From Consotaella salsifontis (GTDB lineage Bacteria; Pseudomonadota; Alphaproteobacteria; Rhizobiales; Rhizobiaceae), in NCBI RefSeq assembly GCF_900167365.1, contig NZ_FUXL01000002.1:62001-126000 (forward strand): 64,000 nt of DNA, in the 5' to 3' direction. This document shows positions 33,556 to 40,826 of this stretch, piece after piece. A program made the position numbers and the translations under genes. The notes beneath the pieces are model-generated. The model was not told the origin of the DNA. It did not search any database and saw only the letters and a list, made by a program, of their open reading frames with translations. Each line of letters opens with the position of its first letter. The first letter of the stretch is position 1.

Positions 33556-34644
33556 ATGAAGGACGCCGCCCCCCGCATCTTTCGGGATCTGGAGTATGCC
33601 CGAGGCAGCGGCGGCCTCGACGCGGCAGTGTCGGCGGCCGTCGCCACCTATGCCGCCTTGCGCGCCCCCTCGGAACGACAAGCCGAAGACCTGAATCGGC
33701 TGGTGATGGCGGCGTGGGAAAAGCTGTCTTCAGATACCCGCCGCGCAACCGCCGCGGCGCTCAGCCGCTCGCCGCTCGTCCCGCGCGCACTGGTGAAGGC
33801 GTTCCTGGCGGCGCCCATCGAAGTTGCCGCACCGTTCCTCGTCGCAAGCCCGACACTCAAGGCGGATGATCTTGCCGCGCTCGCGGCGCGGGGCGAGACC
33901 GGCATCGATCGGCTGTTGAGGCAGCGTCAGGCGCTTCGCTCGGCCGAGGCGTCGCCTTCGCCCCAGCCAGCACCACCCGCCAAGCCGACACAACAAGGCG
34001 ACCCTGAAGTCGCGCCTCGTGCGGAGAATGAGACAACGCCTCAAGATTTCGCTCGCCCCAAACTCCAGGCACCTCCCCTGGCGCCCGAGCTCGTTCCGGA
34101 AGCCCCTCCCGTGGCGGTTCCGCCCCCCACGACGGGGGCCGCACAGGCGCGGCGCACGTTGGAGCGGCTGGTCATGCGCGGACTTCCCGGCGTACGCGGC
34201 CGAACCGAGCCGTTCAGCGCGGGCATGATGATCGAGCTGGCGATGGATGGTCACTTCGAGACCTGCTACCGCCGGTTGGGTGAGGCACTGGACGCAGACC
34301 CCTCGATGATGGCGCTTGTGGAAGAGGACGAGCAGGGCGAGCGTCTTGCGGTCGCGCTGAAGGCCCTCGGCACCACGCCGGCCGAAGCCATGTCAATTCT
34401 CGTTCTCTTGAAGCCCCGGATCGGCCGGACGGCGAAGACCTTCGCACAGATGGAGACGTTCTACCGCGCTCTTTCGCGCGACGACTGCCGCCGTCTTGTG
34501 GCAGGGCCGGCGGCCCGGCGCACCGGCTATCAGGCGCAGGTCGAGGATGCCGCCCGCCCTTCGCACGGGGCACCGCGTCCGGCCTTCGGGCGCCGCAGGA
34601 TCGCGCCGCAGCAGAAGCCGGGCACAGGCACAGGCCGCGCCTGA
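33556..34644 (+). CDS. DUF2336 domain-containing protein
   Basis: With ATG 33556 (a GTG at 33535 is in frame but has no better ribosome-binding site) the product has 362 residues. The N-terminal part is alpha-helical and repetitive (ALSRSPLVPRALVKAFLAAP, PFLVASPTLKADDLAALAAR), as in DUF2336/HEAT-like proteins. A Pro/Ala-rich linker (about residues 138-200) follows, then a C-terminal helical domain. DUF2336 proteins are common in alphaproteobacteria and of unknown function. Confidence 0.7.
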   Translation: MKDAAPRIFRDLEYARGSGGLDAAVSAAVATYAALRAPSERQAEDLNRLVMAAWEKLSSDTRRATAAALSRSPLVPRALVKAFLAAPIEVAAPFLVASPTLKADDLAALAARGETGIDRLLRQRQALRSAEASPSPQPAPPAKPTQQGDPEVAPRAENETTPQDFARPKLQAPPLAPELVPEAPPVAVPPPTTGAAQARRTLERLVMRGLPGVRGRTEPFSAGMMIELAMDGHFETCYRRLGEALDADPSMMALVEEDEQGERLAVALKALGTTPAEAMSILVLLKPRIGRTAKTFAQMETFYRALSRDDCRRLVAGPAARRTGYQAQVEDAARPSHGAPRPAFGRRRIAPQQKPGTGTGRA

Positions 34645-34654
34645 CCGTTCAGCC

Positions 34655-34993
34655 TCAGTCCTCGGCGATCAGAAGATAGCGCTCGGGCGCATCCGTCTCG
34701 ATCTCCACAACCCAGAAATCAGGATCGAACCGCGCCTCCCGTTCCCATCGCAAGGAAAGCGTGGCGTCGTCCGCGATGATTTCGGCCATGAAGCGACGCT
34801 CGCCATCATCGCCCGCGAGGGCCTGAATGGCGGGCGAGAACAGCTTCACCTCGCCCATCCTTGTGCGCGTCACGATGAAAATCGCGCCGGCGGCTTCCGC
34901 TCCCTTGCGCTCGACGGCCGCGAAGCTTCCGTCCGCGAAGACGCGACGCGTGAGCTGCGCCACGAACAGCGCACTGGTGATGCGGGCTGTCAC
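34655..34993 (-). CDS. DUF1491 family protein
   Basis: The 112-residue protein, with MTARITSALFVAQLTRRVFA, GAIFIVTRTRMGEVKLFSPA and FDPDFWVVEIETDAPERYL, fits the DUF1491 family of small alphaproteobacterial proteins, in which no function is established. It converges with the DUF2336 gene (10 bases between stops) and follows the peptidoglycan-binding gene by 10 bases, so it is probably the end of the kinase/peptidoglycan-binding transcript. Confidence 0.82.
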   Translation of the reverse strand: MTARITSALFVAQLTRRVFADGSFAAVERKGAEAAGAIFIVTRTRMGEVKLFSPAIQALAGDDGERRFMAEIIADDATLSLRWEREARFDPDFWVVEIETDAPERYLLIAED

Positions 34994-35003
34994 CGGTGCC
35001 TCG

Positions 35004-35858
35004 TCAATGCACGGCGCCGATTTCGATGAGCCGCTTCAGGATCTGCGGGCGCGGCGCACCGGTCACCTCGAGCCCTTCCAGCGCCTCGAAGGTAGCGATG
35101 GCGGCGCGCGTCTGGTCGCCCGCGATGCCGTCGGCATCGAGAGAAGCGACCTGAGCCGCCGACAGCCCTTCCTGGATGCGCCGTACCAGCTCCTTCTCCG
35201 AAAGGTTCTCGGCAGTGGAAGAGGCCGCCGGAGCGGGCTGGGTCTCACGAGAGGAAGGCACGACGGCCGCGATGGCGCCGGTCGTCTCCTCTGTTGGCGA
35301 CTGCGCCACGCGTCCTCCACGACCAGCGGCGGAGGATCGGGCCTGCGGCACGGGCGCCGCACTCGCCATATCCTGGTGCAGCCGCGAGAGCAGCGCGGGT
35401 GATGGCTCGCCGTCGACCCTCAGTCCGTTATCGCTCTGAAACGACTTGATGGCCGCCTCGGTCGCCGGTCCTGGCCGGCCGTCGACGGGCGAGGCGTAAT
35501 ATCCAGCTTCGGCCAACGCCTCCTGGAGTTCGCGAACGAGAGGCACCGGAGCCAGCGTCGGATCATTCGTCGCAACCCGAAGCTGGCTGCCCGTGGTCGA
35601 AGCGCCGGTCTCGGCGCGCGTCACCAGCATGGGATGAGGATGACGCCCCGGCTGACCATAGAAGGCGTTGCCGGCGACGACGGCAAACAGCGTCGCCAGC
35701 CCTGCGGCGATTGCCGTGGGCTTGGGATTGCGAAGCACAAAGCCGGCGGCAGGACGCAGGACGACAACCGCCAACTGGCCGGCGCGGATCAGGCCTTTAG
35801 GCCGATGCGCGCTTCTGTTCGATGTCGTGCGGGCGGGAGCTGGTCTTCTTGCGGGCAT
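35004..35858 (-). CDS. Membrane-anchored peptidoglycan-binding domain protein
   Basis: The 284-residue protein has a cytoplasmic basic N terminus, one membrane span (about 48-66, TAIAAGLATLFAVVAGNAFY) and two peptidoglycan-binding-like repeats: LVRELQEALAEAGYYASPVDGRPGPATEAAIKSFQ (about 108-142) and ELVRRIQEGLSAAQVASLDADGIAGDQTRAAIATFE (about 223-258), separated by a Ser/Pro/Ala-rich linker. Its first 62 bases lie inside the 3' end of the kinase gene in another frame, an unusually long overlap. It probably binds cell wall in the periplasm. Confidence 0.75.
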   Translation of the reverse strand: MPARRPAPARTTSNRSAHRPKGLIRAGQLAVVVLRPAAGFVLRNPKPTAIAAGLATLFAVVAGNAFYGQPGRHPHPMLVTRAETGASTTGSQLRVATNDPTLAPVPLVRELQEALAEAGYYASPVDGRPGPATEAAIKSFQSDNGLRVDGEPSPALLSRLHQDMASAAPVPQARSSAAGRGGRVAQSPTEETTGAIAAVVPSSRETQPAPAASSTAENLSEKELVRRIQEGLSAAQVASLDADGIAGDQTRAAIATFEALEGLEVTGAPRPQILKRLIEIGAVH

Positions 35859-37671
35859 CGGTCAGCGGTACGATCTTTTCCTCGGAAGCCTCGGCGGTTT
35901 CGCCGATGGCGGTGCAGTCGAAAGGTAGGCGGAGGGTCACGGCCGTGCCCACCCCGGTCTGGCTACTGATCTTCATCGTACCATGATGGAGATTGCAGAA
36001 ACCTTTGACCAGGGACAGGCCGAGCCCCGTTCCAGGATACTGCCGGGCGACCCCGGTGGAAAGCTGGGTGAAGGGCTTTCCAACCCGGGCGAGATCGGCC
36101 TCGGCAATGCCGATGCCCGTGTCGGTCACGGTAATCGCTATGCCGGCCGATTCGATCCGGCTCTCCAGCGTGACGATCCCCTTGTCGGTGAACTTCACGG
36201 CATTGGCCAGAAGGTTGATCAGCATCTGCTGGCATGCGCGCTTATCGGCGACGATGGCCGTGTCGCCGCAGCCAGGGCGAAGATCGAGGGTGATGCCCTT
36301 CTTTTCCGCCTCGGGGCGGATCATGTCGGCGGTCGCCGTCATGACCTCCGACAGCGTGAAGGATTCGGGCGAAAGCTCGTAGCGCCCCGCCTCGATCTTC
36401 GACATGTCGAGGAGACTGTTCACCACAGAAAGCAGGTGCTGTCCCGACTGGCGGATCAGGCCGACATATTCCTTCTGCTGGGGATTCTGGAGACGCCCGA
36501 AATATTCCATTTCCAGAATATCGGAAAAGCCAATGATGGCGTTGAGCGGCGTTCTCAACTCGTGGCTAACCGCAGCAAGGAAATGGCTTTTCGCCGCCGA
36601 GGCGTGACGAGCCTCATCGAGTGCCGCCTCGAGCTCGTCACGGTCATGCGGCCGCTCCTCTGAGAGCACGCCCAGAATTTCCCGGCGCTGTCCGTCTTCG
36701 GCGTCGAGACCGATGAGCTTCATGGAAAACGGCGCGAACTTGTCCTCGGCGACCCGCATCTTGAGACCGACATCCGCCTCGTCGCGCCCGGCCGCCATGT
36801 CGCTCAACGTCTTCAGGTAGGCGACCCGATCGGTGACATGGATGCGCTGAAGAAGATCGGCCTCGGAGGCGATCGTGGAGGAAGAGCCTAGCCGAACCCG
36901 CAGCGCCTCGGAAGAACCGGTCAGGCGGCCGGCGCCGTTGAAGCGCAGCACGATTCGGTCTGTCGCCGACTCGATCGCGGCCGTCTCGGCTTCATCGAGG
37001 GTCGAAGGCGCCGTATCCGGTTGGCGGCCGGCCGCGCGCCGCGCGGCAAGGGCAAGAGAATAAAGCCCGAAGACGAGCGCCGAGATCATGGTCGAGCGAT
37101 CAGCTCCGCCGGTTTCCACGAGAGCGGGCGATTTCGCAAAAAACAGAAGGCCGACGACGACGAGCACAGCGCTCGTGAGGCTCGCCACCAGAACGGGGCG
37201 CCGCTTCAGCGCGATCGCTTCGGCGATGGGTAGGCTGATCAGCCAGAAAAGCGGCGAATGCCATCCCTCGCCGCCCGAGACGACAGCGCCGATGCCAAGG
37301 ATGATCACAACGAAAAGACCGCCGACCACCACATCGAAGCATCCGGTTACCGCCAGTGCGGCTGCGGTGCCAAGCAGAAGGCCGGCGACAAATAGAGGGA
37401 CGGTGGCAACCAGCGATCCTCCGCCTGCAACGGCGAAAAGAGGTGCGGCAAGAGCCACGAGGAGGCCGCCGACGACAAGTGCACCAATGGCGCGGGCCTG
37501 AGTCTCGCGCTCCTCGCGAGCCGTGACCGCCGGGCAGACGAAGCCGGAGAACCGCATCCTCGCGAGAGCAATGAGACTCCGGGCGTCGATCGATTGCCGC
37601 CCCGCCCAGTGCTCGTCTCGTTGCTTCATTGCCACTTCCACCGATAGTTCCGCGGCCGACAGACGAGACAT
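35797..37671 (-). CDS. Multi-span sensor histidine kinase, DivJ/PleC-like
   Basis: From ATG 37671 the protein has 624 residues; ATG 37629, with GGAAG just upstream, is an alternative start. Six or so membrane spans precede a PAS-like domain and a HisKA domain with phosphoacceptor motif FLAAVSHELRTPLNAIIGFS, N-box MLINLLANAVKFT, and G-boxes DTGIGI and GTGLGLSLV. The H-box region through YFGRLQNPQQKEYVGLIRQSG is like DivJ/PleC/PdhS cell-cycle kinases of alphaproteobacteria. Its last 62 bases overlap the peptidoglycan-binding gene. A cognate regulator is not adjacent, as is normal for this group. Confidence 0.82.
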   Translation of the reverse strand: MSRLSAAELSVEVAMKQRDEHWAGRQSIDARSLIALARMRFSGFVCPAVTAREERETQARAIGALVVGGLLVALAAPLFAVAGGGSLVATVPLFVAGLLLGTAAALAVTGCFDVVVGGLFVVIILGIGAVVSGGEGWHSPLFWLISLPIAEAIALKRRPVLVASLTSAVLVVVGLLFFAKSPALVETGGADRSTMISALVFGLYSLALAARRAAGRQPDTAPSTLDEAETAAIESATDRIVLRFNGAGRLTGSSEALRVRLGSSSTIASEADLLQRIHVTDRVAYLKTLSDMAAGRDEADVGLKMRVAEDKFAPFSMKLIGLDAEDGQRREILGVLSEERPHDRDELEAALDEARHASAAKSHFLAAVSHELRTPLNAIIGFSDILEMEYFGRLQNPQQKEYVGLIRQSGQHLLSVVNSLLDMSKIEAGRYELSPESFTLSEVMTATADMIRPEAEKKGITLDLRPGCGDTAIVADKRACQQMLINLLANAVKFTDKGIVTLESRIESAGIAITVTDTGIGIAEADLARVGKPFTQLSTGVARQYPGTGLGLSLVKGFCNLHHGTMKISSQTGVGTAVTLRLPFDCTAIGETAEASEEKIVPLTDARKKTSSRPHDIEQKRASA

Positions 37672-38031
37672 CCGCAGGCGGACGACGTTCGGCGGCGATC
37701 GATCGAACGATGCGCTTAACACTTTAAGGAAGGCATAAGCCCGGCTTGCAAGCCAATGGCGTTTCCCGGCAATCCGGGCTGTTCCACAATCGGCGGTCCG
37801 CAAGGATGCGATCATGGTTAACGTCCGGTTGGCAGCCGGCTTTGAAGGCGATTCAAAACCCGCGGGGCCATATCGCCCCCTTGCCGAGACAGGTATCGTT
37901 ACAACTTGAATCGAATGCCGGCAATGGCTGAAACGCGGCCTTTGAGCATCAGTTCTATGGTCGTCGTGTCGAAAAGAGGTGCCGCCCAATCAACGAGGCG
38001 AGCCCCAAGCAAACGGCAGACAGGGAACGTC
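37672..38031. other. Divergent promoter region, no gene seen
   Basis: This 360-base gap separates the divergently transcribed kinase and DUF5330 genes. It contains several TTAA/TTAAC half sites (near 37715, 37725 and 37816) but no full TTAA-N7-TTAA match. I see no RNA gene or credible small protein gene in it. Confidence 0.5.
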
Positions 38032-38547
38032 ATGCGGTTCATTATCAAAACGGCATTCTTGCTTGGATTGGTCGCCTTCTTCATGTCGCCGAGGCAAGGC
38101 GAAGGCCCGGACGCAGCATCGAGCTTCAACCTCTATCAGGGCCTTCAGGGGCTTCAGCAGGCCGTGGCCGACCTCTCGGGCTTCTGCGAGCGAGCGCCGG
38201 ATGCGTGCGCCATGGGGCAGAGCGTTGCCATTTTCGCAGGCGATCGCATCAGCGACGGCGCCCGCCTCGCCTATCGGATGATGCGGGACGGATCGGGCGA
38301 GGAACGGGTGGTCGATCCCTACATGACCTCGGCCATCCAGAGCGAGCCCCCAGCCGTCGATCCGATCGGCAAGATGATCGACGCCGTCGACGAGAGCCCC
38401 ATCGTCGAAACGCCGCAGATTGCGCCGCCGACCGAATACCGACGCCCGATAATCGCGCAGCAAAGTGCTGCCATTCCCGCGAGCCCGGCCACCGTACCGC
38501 TCATGCCCAAGCGTATTCCTGTGCCCCAGAATCCGCCTCGGACCTGA
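38032..38547 (+). CDS. DUF5330 domain exported protein
   Basis: The 171-residue protein has an N-terminal span (MRFIIKTAFLLGLVAFFM) and the conserved core FNLYQGLQGLQQAVADLSGF with CERAPDACAMGQSVAIFAGD, characteristic of the DUF5330 family in Hyphomicrobiales. The C-terminal half is proline-rich and probably unstructured. AGGGA precedes ATG 38032. The function is unknown; two cysteines in the core (CERAPDAC) could form a disulfide. Confidence 0.8.
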   Translation: MRFIIKTAFLLGLVAFFMSPRQGEGPDAASSFNLYQGLQGLQQAVADLSGFCERAPDACAMGQSVAIFAGDRISDGARLAYRMMRDGSGEERVVDPYMTSAIQSEPPAVDPIGKMIDAVDESPIVETPQIAPPTEYRRPIIAQQSAAIPASPATVPLMPKRIPVPQNPPRT

Positions 38548-38632
38548 CACCGGCCCTCAATCCTACTATATCGGCAATAGGAGCATCGGATGCCCATCCG
38601 GTGCTCCACGCTATTCTGGAAGCGGATGCATC

Positions 38633-39055
38633 ATGCCGACGTTCGAAGATATCGCTGCCGAGTTTGAGTTTCTCGATGAGTGGGAGGATCGCTACCGCTA
38701 CCTGATCGAGCTGGGCCGGCAGCTTCCGGAGATGCCGCCCGAGGCGCAGAACGATACCAACAAGGTGCGCGGCTGCGTCAGTCAGGTCTGGTTGATCAGC
38801 CACAAAGACGGCGCCATGCCGCCCCACCTGACCTATGAAGGCGAGTCCGACGCCCATATCGTGCGCGGCCTTGTCGCCATCGCCTTGACGCTCTTCTCGG
38901 GCAAGACCGCGCCGGAGATCCTGGAGATCGACGCCGAGGCCGCCTTCGCAAGGCTCGGCCTCAAGGAGCATCTGACACCGCAGCGCTCGAACGGCCTGAG
39001 GGCCATGGTCACGCGCATCAAGGAAGATGCTCGTCACGCTCTCGAAGCGGTCTGA
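38633..39055 (+). CDS. sufE: Cysteine desulfuration protein SufE
   Basis: The 140-residue protein has the SufE signature KVRGCVSQVWL, in which the Cys (near residue 46) accepts persulfide sulfur from SufS, and the helical motifs EFEFLDEWEDRYRYLIELG and HLTPQRSNGLRAMVTRI. It takes part in Fe-S cluster assembly. It lies apart from the suf operon, downstream of DUF5330. Its relevance to the Fe-S-rich genes later in the window is indirect. Confidence 0.93.
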   Translation: MPTFEDIAAEFEFLDEWEDRYRYLIELGRQLPEMPPEAQNDTNKVRGCVSQVWLISHKDGAMPPHLTYEGESDAHIVRGLVAIALTLFSGKTAPEILEIDAEAAFARLGLKEHLTPQRSNGLRAMVTRIKEDARHALEAV

Positions 39056-39073
39056 GGTTTTCGGGCGGCCGGA

Positions 39074-39604
39074 TCAGCCGTTGCCCGCCGCATCGCGGTC
39101 CGCTCCGGTGATGGTCGGGCGATAATCGGCAGCGCCCCATCGCCGGATATGTCCGCTCTTGCCCGAGCCTGCCTCGCGGTCGAATCCGTAATGGCGCGCC
39201 AGCATGCCGAGTCCCGCCTTCAAGAGAAGCTTCGCGGACCGGGCCGGCCAGCAGCGCTCATGCTCGACCGTCTCCAGCCCTTTCAGGAAACAACACACGT
39301 CCAAAAGCACGCCCGACAGTTCCGGGCCAACCGAGGCGATCGCCGAATTGACGCGGGCCTTGGCGTCCAAGGCCGTCTCGGAGAGGTCGCTCGCGCCGCG
39401 CCATCCCTCGCTCGCCTTCGCGCCAAAATCCCATCGCTGACTGACAGCGGGCGTCAATCCGGCGCGGGTGAAATCGGCGCGCAAGCGCTCGCCGGCCATC
39501 GCCTCGCTTGGCGCAAGAAATGGTCGGCCATCGCGCGCGGCACGAGTGGCAAGACGGTAGAGCGGCGATTCTTCCTGATTGAAGGTCTGCCGGAGCGCGG
39601 TCAT
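39074..39604 (-). CDS. DUF6456 domain protein
   Basis: The 176-residue protein has SPLYRLATRAARDGRPFLAPSEA and GERLRADFTRAGLTPAVSQR, and later LSGVLLDVCCFLKGLETVEH, the DUF6456 pattern, a helix-rich domain usually found with helix-turn-helix regulators in Hyphomicrobiales. Its start overlaps the stop of the DnaA-like HTH gene by 4 bases, which suggests that the two gene products act together in transcription or replication control. Confidence 0.8.
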   Translation of the reverse strand: MTALRQTFNQEESPLYRLATRAARDGRPFLAPSEAMAGERLRADFTRAGLTPAVSQRWDFGAKASEGWRGASDLSETALDAKARVNSAIASVGPELSGVLLDVCCFLKGLETVEHERCWPARSAKLLLKAGLGMLARHYGFDREAGSGKSGHIRRWGAADYRPTITGADRDAAGNG

Positions 39605-40026
39605 CGCGGATCTCCGTCGAGGTCCTGAGCGGGCGGTGGCATGAGTTCGGCGCAGGACGTCGCCAGTCGCTCCAAACGGCTGAGAAGAGCGTCGAAGTCA
39701 CGGTCCTCGCGCTGATCCTCGATCCGGCGCACGGCATGGCCGATGCTGCTTCTGTCACGGCCGAAGTTCGGAGCGATCGAGGCGAGCGGCACCTGGAATA
39801 TGACGTGGGCCAGATACATCGCCACATGCCGCGCCAGACATATTTCGGCGAGACTGCGTTGCGGCTGGACGATCTCCGCCACCGGCACATCGAGACAGGC
39901 GCTGACGATTTCCTGGGCCATGACACATCGAAGGCCTGCCGCGCGAGGCGGCATCGCGGGCCTCGGAAGTGGCGCCTCGCGGCGTTGGAAAGAGTGTTGG
40001 GGGGTACTCACGGGGCTCGGCTGCAT
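39601..40026 (-). CDS. HTH protein related to the DnaA C-terminal domain
   Basis: The 141-residue protein contains FGRDRSSIGHAVRRIED, close to the DnaA signature (RDHTTVxHAxxxI), preceded by the domain IV helices SLAEICLARHVAMYLAHVIF. It lacks the AAA+ ATPase part of DnaA, so it is a stand-alone DNA-binding module. It may recognise DnaA-box-like sites. It is translationally coupled (ATGA) to the DUF6456 gene. Confidence 0.82.
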   Translation of the reverse strand: MQPSPVSTPQHSFQRREAPLPRPAMPPRAAGLRCVMAQEIVSACLDVPVAEIVQPQRSLAEICLARHVAMYLAHVIFQVPLASIAPNFGRDRSSIGHAVRRIEDQREDRDFDALLSRLERLATSCAELMPPPAQDLDGDPR

Positions 40027-40234
40027 GACTTCACCTTTTGTCAGCGATGCCTCCTGTCTAGCGCAACCCTGAGGATATAGGAATAACTTCCTTCCATCTG
40101 CTAGCGCATACTTCTGCCAAAATCCCTTAGGATGCAGGGCTCATACCTCCACCATCAATGAGCCATGCGTTTATTTTCCTCCCCTCCCCGCACAGCTGCC
40201 CATCATTGTCGACGTCCAAGGCAGGAGAGCGAAT

Positions 40235-40675
40235 GTGACCCAGGAAACAGCGTTGGCGGGGATGGAGCAGGCACTGCGCGCTGCGGCTCGCAGCTACATC
40301 GAGAATCTGCGCACTTCCCAGCGCCAGGCGGAATACGGCCAATACATAGCGTCCGCGCTCGCCCGGTTGGGATATCCTCCCCCGGCGCATGGTTGGCCCG
40401 TCCTGGCGAGCGGAATCGATTCCGCCCTCGCGGCTCGTCTGCGCCAGGCGGTAGTCGCCGAGATGGCGCGCCTGTTGCGCCTCGCGCGAAGCGGCCATCC
40501 CGCCTACGACGTCAATCGACACATCGCGACGAGCCGCGCGCTCGCCTGGCTTGACGGTCGGGATCGCGACCAATCCTCCCGCGAGGGGAACTCGCGACCA
40601 AGCGGAAAGAGCCTCAACAGCCGCTTCGTCCGTCGCGCCCATCGCCGCGGCACCTCGCGCCTCGCCGGCGCATGA
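40235..40675 (+). CDS. Conserved hypothetical helical protein
   Basis: A GTG start at 40235 with AGGAG upstream gives 146 residues. The region LRAAARSYIENLRTSQRQAE, ALARLGYPPPAHGW and MARLLRLARSGHPAYDVNRH looks like a conserved rhizobial hypothetical protein; the last 40 residues are basic and low in complexity. A reverse-strand frame across the same bases lacks such features. The function is unknown. Confidence 0.55.
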   Translation: MTQETALAGMEQALRAAARSYIENLRTSQRQAEYGQYIASALARLGYPPPAHGWPVLASGIDSALAARLRQAVVAEMARLLRLARSGHPAYDVNRHIATSRALAWLDGRDRDQSSREGNSRPSGKSLNSRFVRRAHRRGTSRLAGA

Positions 40676-40826
40676 TGCGCCCTGACGTCGCGGCAAGCGA
40701 TGGTTGCGCTCGACGTCGCCTCACATCGCGGTATCATCCCCGCACAGGGACGCCTTCCGCTTAAACGCTCTCATAAGATCGTCAAGCGGATTGCCGGAAC
40801 GAACCATGGGAGGACCGTGAAGCGCC

